Shown piece by piece: positions 59,760 through 64,000 of a stretch of 64,000 nt of DNA. A program made the position numbers and the translations under genes. This DNA comes from Acidimicrobiaceae bacterium (GTDB lineage Bacteria > Actinomycetota > Acidimicrobiia > Acidimicrobiales > RAAP-2): contig PKYQ01000030.1 of NCBI GenBank assembly GCA_003133685.1, positions 1 through 64,000 of the forward strand. The letters run 5' to 3'. The notes under the pieces were generated by a model, which saw nothing but the letters and a program-made list of their open reading frames with translations, was not told where the DNA came from and did no database searches. The first letter of the stretch is position 1. Every line of letters begins with the position of its first letter.

Positions 59760-59765
59760 AGCATA
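59760..59765 (-). promoter_or_regulatory. -10-like TATGCT before the SIP gene, leaderless start
   Basis: On the minus strand TATGCT is followed by GAACCG and GTG 59753, a 6-nt gap without SD. Confidence 0.5.
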
Positions 59766-59807
59766 AGGCGATTGGCACCGACAACGAAAGAATCTTCGGT
59801 AAGTTTG

Positions 59808-62123
59808 ATGGTTGTGGCACAAGCACGACACAAGAAAAAGCCGGTAAAGAAGACGGCTCGCGGAGCGGCGGCGCAGAGCCCCAGCGTCTGGGAACGGCAC
59901 GCCCGCGACCTCTGGATTCTCCTGCTCGTCGTGATCGGCGCGTTCTGCGCTCTCGCCGAAGCCGGGGCGCTCGGACCCGTCGGTCGAGGCATCTCCAAGG
60001 GCCTCGCCATCGCCTTCGGCGTGGGGCGATTCGCTCTGCCCGTCATGCTGCTCGCACTGGGCGTGGCGTTGATCGCCGGAAAGATCGAAGTTGAACGCCC
60101 CCGGGTCATCTGGGGAATCGCGCTCGGCTTGATCAGCATTTGCGGCATTGGCCACCTCGCCGGGGGACGACCGCCGCTGCACGCGACGACCACGCAGTTC
60201 GCGCACGCCGGCGGATGGCTCGGCGCGCTGATTGGTGGTGGACTCGATAAGGCCATCGGCATCGCCGGCGCGCTCGTGGTGTTGTTGGCGCTGCTGATCA
60301 TCGCCATCATGATCGGCACGGGCATCGGACTGCGCGCCCTCTACAGCGGCACGGCAACCTTTCTTCGCGCCTTCGCCTCGTGGCTCGCGAGGTGGTGGTC
60401 GAGCCACGAACGTCCGGAAAGTTCTTACGACGACGAGGAGCCGGAGGAACCGACGCCCAGGCGAGTTCGTGCGCTGGCCCTCGAAGTACCAGAGGTCTTC
60501 GACGCGCCAGTGGAATACGAAATGGAGTACGAAGAAGACGAATACGAAGAGGAGTCCGAGGAAGAGGAGTCCGATTCGGAGTACGAGGAGTACGCCGAAA
60601 TGGAGAGCGACTGGGAGCTTCCGTCGCCGTCGCTGCTCGTACGCACCAAAGACGTCAGGCAGGACCGCGCGGCCATCGAAGACCTCGGGGGTGAACTAGT
60701 TGAAGCTCTCGCGGCCCACGGCGTCGACACGACGCTCGTCGGCTTCACGGTCGGTCCGACCGTCACGCGCTACGAACTCGAACTTGGGCCGGGCGTGAAA
60801 GTCTCCTCCGTGACGTCACTCAATAAGGACATCGCGTACGCCATGGCCTCGCCCGACGTGCGGATCCTCGCGCCGATTCCCGGGCGATCGGCGATCGGCG
60901 TCGAAGTGCCGAATCGACAGCGCACGCTCGTCGCCCTTGGTGACTTGCTCGCGTCCGAAGAGGCCGCGAACTCCAATCACCCGCTGGACGTGCCCATCGG
61001 TCGAGACATCTCCGGCAAGACGCTCATCGCCAATCTGGGCGAGATGCCCCACGTTCTCATCTCCGGCGCGACCGGCGCCGGCAAGAGTTCGCTGATCAAC
61101 TCGATCGTCACCTCACTGGTGATGCGCGCGACGCCGGACCGGCTTCGTCTGATGCTGGTCGACCCCAAGCGCGTCGAGATGGGACAGTACAACGACCTGC
61201 CGCACCTCTTGGCGCCGGTCGTGGTCGATCCGAAGAGAGCCGCCGGGATGCTCGCGTGGGCCGTGAAGGAGATGGAGCGTCGTTACGACATCCTCGCCGA
61301 GAGCGGCGCGCGTGACATAACGAGCTACCAGCAAATGATCGCGCGCGGCGAGTTGGAGCCCGAGACGAGCGACGACGAGCGCGTGGCCGAGATCTTCGAG
61401 CGAACGACGGGCCTCGAGTCCGACGTGGAGCGACCGCCCGGACCGGAGGAACTTCCCTACATCGTTATCGTCGTCGACGAGTTGAACGACCTGATGATGG
61501 TGGCGGCGCGCGACGTAGAAGAGTCGGTCGTGCGAATCGCCCAGATGGCTCGCGCGGTGGGGATCCACCTCGTGCTGGCCACGCAACGTCCCAGCGTCGA
61601 CGTGATCACCGGTGTCATCAAGGCCAACATCCCGAGTCGCATCGCCTTCGCCGTCTCGTCGCTGGCGGACAGCCGCGTCATCCTCGACCAGGCGGGCGCG
61701 GAGCGCCTCATCGGCAAGGGCGACATGTTGCTCGTGACCGCTTCATCGAACGTCGCGCGACGGCTCCAAGCGCCGTGGGTCTCCGAGAGCGAGGTGCAGC
61801 GAGTGGTTGAAGCCTGGCGCGCGCAGGGCGGACGACGCGAGAGCGTCATCGCGCTCGACGTACCGGCCGGTCGCGGCGGATCGATGGGCGGAGGGTCGAG
61901 CAACGATGACGACGAGGTGCTCGCCCAGGCGCGCGAGCTGATCATCCGGACGCAGTCCGGGTCGACGTCGATGTTGCAGCGCAAACTGCGCGTCGGTTTC
62001 GCGCGAGCCGGTCGCATCATGGACCAACTCGAGCAAGAGGGAGTCGTGGCGGCGGGCGACGGGTCCAAGGCCCGCAAGGTACTCGTGACGCCCGAACAGT
62101 ACGACGAACAGACCTCGCTGTAG
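59808..62123 (+). CDS. ftsK: DNA translocase FtsK/SpoIIIE
   Basis: FtsK pumps DNA at the septum and activates Xer recombination at dif; xerC is in this window. The 771-residue protein has four N-terminal membrane spans (about 32-175), a very acidic linker (about 205-265, rich in Glu/Tyr/Ser), and the motor with Walker A ISGATGAGKSSLINSI and Walker B YIVIVVDELNDLM, then a C-terminal gamma winged helix (LQRKLRVGFARAGRIMDQLE). ATG 59808 is used; GTG 59814 in frame lies 8 nt after a TAAGTT hexamer and is a possible leaderless alternative. Confidence 0.95.
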   Translation: MVVAQARHKKKPVKKTARGAAAQSPSVWERHARDLWILLLVVIGAFCALAEAGALGPVGRGISKGLAIAFGVGRFALPVMLLALGVALIAGKIEVERPRVIWGIALGLISICGIGHLAGGRPPLHATTTQFAHAGGWLGALIGGGLDKAIGIAGALVVLLALLIIAIMIGTGIGLRALYSGTATFLRAFASWLARWWSSHERPESSYDDEEPEEPTPRRVRALALEVPEVFDAPVEYEMEYEEDEYEEESEEEESDSEYEEYAEMESDWELPSPSLLVRTKDVRQDRAAIEDLGGELVEALAAHGVDTTLVGFTVGPTVTRYELELGPGVKVSSVTSLNKDIAYAMASPDVRILAPIPGRSAIGVEVPNRQRTLVALGDLLASEEAANSNHPLDVPIGRDISGKTLIANLGEMPHVLISGATGAGKSSLINSIVTSLVMRATPDRLRLMLVDPKRVEMGQYNDLPHLLAPVVVDPKRAAGMLAWAVKEMERRYDILAESGARDITSYQQMIARGELEPETSDDERVAEIFERTTGLESDVERPPGPEELPYIVIVVDELNDLMMVAARDVEESVVRIAQMARAVGIHLVLATQRPSVDVITGVIKANIPSRIAFAVSSLADSRVILDQAGAERLIGKGDMLLVTASSNVARRLQAPWVSESEVQRVVEAWRAQGGRRESVIALDVPAGRGGSMGGGSSNDDDEVLAQARELIIRTQSGSTSMLQRKLRVGFARAGRIMDQLEQEGVVAAGDGSKARKVLVTPEQYDEQTSL

Positions 62124-62126
62124 TTC

Positions 62127-63347
62127 GTGAGCAGAAGATCGACTCGTCGTCCGACCCTTCGCGGCCTCGTCACTCGATTCTTCTCGATCGTTCTGGGCGC
62201 GATCGTCGCCAGTGCGCTCATCGTCTCGATCCAGTTGCCGTTTTTGCACGAGCGCCCGTCGATACACCTTTCGCTGAGTTCCTACGGAAATTTCGACGAC
62301 GCGCCGGCGCCGTTGGTCTGGCCGAGCGAAGGTAGCGCGGCTCTCGACGTGCCGGCCCTCGGCATCGCACGCGCCCGGCACAACCAAGTTGTCCCGATTG
62401 CGAGCCTCACGAAGATGATGACCGTGTACGTGGTCCTCAAACGCTTCCCGTTGTCGATCGGTCAAACGGGTCCCTGCGTCGAGGTGACCAAAGACGACGT
62501 CCTCAGTTACGAAGCGGACAAGGCAGAAGACGACTCCGCGGTCATCGTCACGGCGGGCGAGCAACTCTGCGAAATCGACCTGTTGAACGGTGTGCTCGTC
62601 CACTCCGCGGCGAACTACGCCGACCTGCTCGCGGCCATGGTGTCGTCGACGCCTCAGGCTTTTGTGGCCCGGATGAATGACACCGCGAGGTCACTCGGAC
62701 TGCATAACACGCACTACGCCGACGACACGGGCGTTTCGGTCCATTCGGTCTCGACCGCGCTCGACCAAGCGAAGCTCGCGACCGTGCTGATGCGTTCACC
62801 CCTCGTGCGCGCGATCGTCGATCAGACCGAGGTCGACCTTCCGGTCGCGGGCTTCGTCAACACCTTCACCCCACTGGTCGGAGCGAACGACGTCGTGGGT
62901 GTCAAGTCCGGACGGACCGCAGTGGCTGGCGGCTGTGACGTGATGGCCGTCGCCTATCGCCTGAACGGGCGACGGCACCTCGTGTACGCGGTGGTGCTCG
63001 GTCAACAGGGCGGCAACGTACTCGTCAAGGCCGGTGACGCGGCGTACGCGTTGGCCATCTCGGCCGAGGCCAGCCAGGCCGACGTCGTGTTCGCCAAGGG
63101 AGCGGTTTTGGGAACGATTGGATTCGGCAAAGACGTCGCGCCATTCGGTCTGGCGCACGAGAGTCACGTGTACTGGTGGGATCAACACAACAACCATCCC
63201 TTGAAGTTGCGTCTCCGACACCTCGGTGACACGATTCATCGCGGTGAGGTCGTCGGATGGATTGAGGTACACAGCGTGGAAAAGCCCGTGCCATTGGTCG
63301 CGCTTCGATCCGTCGCCGCGCCCACGCTCTGGCACCGCATACTGTAA
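62127..63347 (+). CDS. D-alanyl-D-alanine carboxypeptidase (peptidase S11)
   Basis: Such enzymes trim the terminal D-Ala of peptidoglycan stems. The 406-residue protein has an N-terminal membrane anchor (about 15-38), the nucleophile Ser93 in PIASLTKMMT (S-x-x-K with Lys96), VHSAANYADLLA at 159-170 in the place of the SxN motif, and GVKSGRT for the KTG motif. The extra residue in SAAN and the Ser in KSG are departures from PBP5. GTG 62127 lies 3 bp after ftsK, so they are co-transcribed. Confidence 0.9.
   Translation: MSRRSTRRPTLRGLVTRFFSIVLGAIVASALIVSIQLPFLHERPSIHLSLSSYGNFDDAPAPLVWPSEGSAALDVPALGIARARHNQVVPIASLTKMMTVYVVLKRFPLSIGQTGPCVEVTKDDVLSYEADKAEDDSAVIVTAGEQLCEIDLLNGVLVHSAANYADLLAAMVSSTPQAFVARMNDTARSLGLHNTHYADDTGVSVHSVSTALDQAKLATVLMRSPLVRAIVDQTEVDLPVAGFVNTFTPLVGANDVVGVKSGRTAVAGGCDVMAVAYRLNGRRHLVYAVVLGQQGGNVLVKAGDAAYALAISAEASQADVVFAKGAVLGTIGFGKDVAPFGLAHESHVYWWDQHNNHPLKLRLRHLGDTIHRGEVVGWIEVHSVEKPVPLVALRSVAAPTLWHRIL
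63340..63345 (+). promoter_or_regulatory. -10-like TACTGT before thrB, leaderless start
   Basis: TACTGT ends 6 nt before ATG 63352, within the end of the carboxypeptidase gene, and no SD follows. Confidence 0.45.
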
Positions 63348-63351
63348 AACC

Positions 63352-64000
63352 ATGCTCGCGCGCGTTCCCGCCAGTTCGGCCAACTTAGGACCGGGTTTCG
63401 ACTGCCTGGCGGTCGCGTTGGCGCTCTATCTCGAAGTAACCGTCGAACCGGCGGACACCTTTACCATCACGAGCGAAGGGTGTGGCGCCGGTGTGTTCGA
63501 CGACGAACGCAATCTTGGCGCCCGAGTCGTCGCCGACGTCCTGGGACACTCGAACTTCTCGATGCACGTGAAATCGGAAATTCCGCTCTCGCGGGGTCTG
63601 GGCTCATCGGCCGCGTTGGCCGTCGCCGCGGCGGTGGCCGCCGGTGCCGCTGACCCCCTCGCCATCAGTACTTCGGTCGACGGACACGCGGAGAACGCGG
63701 CGGCGTCGTTGCTGGGCGGACTGGTGGTCGCACGCGCTGACTCTCGAGACGGCGTCGTGGCGCGACCGCTCGCGCTGGACTACGAGTGGCGATTCGTCGT
63801 CGTCGTTCCGGATGAGGAACTCTCGACCGTCGGCGCGCGTCGCGTGTTGCCCGAACGAGTGCCCTTCGCTGACGCGGTCCGCAACCTGAGTGCGATGGGA
63901 TTACTCCTCGCCGGTCTGGCCGATCACGACGCCTTCGTCGACGGCGCGATGGACGATTACCTGCACCAGCCGTACCGGATGGGCCTGTTGTCCTTCGCCG
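63352..64000 (+). CDS. thrB: Homoserine kinase, truncated by window end
   Basis: ThrB phosphorylates homoserine for threonine synthesis. The first 216 codons are present and the frame is open at the window edge; full enzymes are about 290-310 residues. It starts MLARVPASSANLGPGFDCLA, a GHMP-kinase N-terminus, and has the ATP loop IPLSRGLGSSAALAVAAAVA and the later NAAASLLGGL. Together with dapA-dapB it belongs to the aspartate family of amino-acid pathways, though hom and thrC are not in the window. Confidence 0.92.
   Translation, partial: MLARVPASSANLGPGFDCLAVALALYLEVTVEPADTFTITSEGCGAGVFDDERNLGARVVADVLGHSNFSMHVKSEIPLSRGLGSSAALAVAAAVAAGAADPLAISTSVDGHAENAAASLLGGLVVARADSRDGVVARPLALDYEWRFVVVVPDEELSTVGARRVLPERVPFADAVRNLSAMGLLLAGLADHDAFVDGAMDDYLHQPYRMGLLSFA

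Noticed and set aside
58983-60407. Extended version of the SIP protein starting near 60407
   Set aside because: The added N-terminal residues overlap the ftsK start antisense and have no homology; a promoter-like hexamer places the start at 59753.

Overview
The window is a high-GC, gene-dense bacterial chromosome segment made up almost entirely of conserved housekeeping genes. I read it as Actinomycetota, probably an Acidimicrobiia-like lineage. The evidence is the mycothiol-dependent isomerase family, an MtrA-MtrB-LpqB-like signalling cassette, RNase E/G together with RNase J and PNPase, a class II DAHP synthase, frequent GTG/TTG starts, and a gene order running xerC-rpsB-tsf-pyrH-frr-cdsA-dxr-rseP-ispG-proS-rimP-nusA-ylxR-infB-rbfA-truB-ribF-rpsO-pnp. 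The class-level placement is inference.

Layout. Positions 1-1380 are sparse and decayed: a C-terminal YdeI-like remnant, a VOC-family gene and an N-terminal DUF899 remnant, all lying against the 3' end of a tRNA-Lys. Positions 1385-5600 hold four tRNAs (Lys, His, Arg, Pro), an aldehyde dehydrogenase and a frameshifted Tat-exported FAD oxidoreductase. Positions 5675-11634 hold protein quality control (tig-clpP-clpX), then folC and ndk. Positions 11920-16483 are the rod-shape and septation-independent wall cluster mreBCD-mrdA, followed by rne, rplU-rpmA, a bidirectional terminator and a convergent hup. Positions 19955-26690 are obg-proB-proA, then an AAA ATPase, a VWA protein and a histidine phosphatase in overlapping frames. 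Next come a class II DAHP synthase, nadD, a small membrane protein and rsfS, with the convergent mtrA-mtrB-GerMN lipoprotein operon. From xerC at 31980 the ribosome/translation/isoprenoid superoperon runs to pnp at 52778. The right end carries a large YfhO-like membrane protein, dapB-dapA-rnj, a siderophore-interacting-type flavoprotein, ftsK, a D,D-carboxypeptidase and the start of thrB.

How the genes work together: translation and RNA turnover (ribosomal proteins, initiation and elongation factors, NusA, RNases), cell envelope (MreBCD/PBP2, CdsA, MtrAB, carboxypeptidase), and amino-acid, lysine/threonine, isoprenoid and cofactor synthesis. I see no CRISPR array, prophage, defence island, transposon or secondary-metabolite cluster, and no novel multi-gene system. 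The signals most worth a second look are regulatory. They are (i) many genes with a -10-like hexamer ending exactly 6 nt before the start codon (leaderless transcription); (ii) a near-perfect promoter with a 17-nt spacer followed about 40 nt later by an intrinsic terminator ahead of rimP-nusA-infB; (iii) a ylxR gene whose only sensible start is AUA; (iv) a G-tract frameshift separating a Tat signal from its enzyme; and (v) structured intergenic elements before mreB and pnp.
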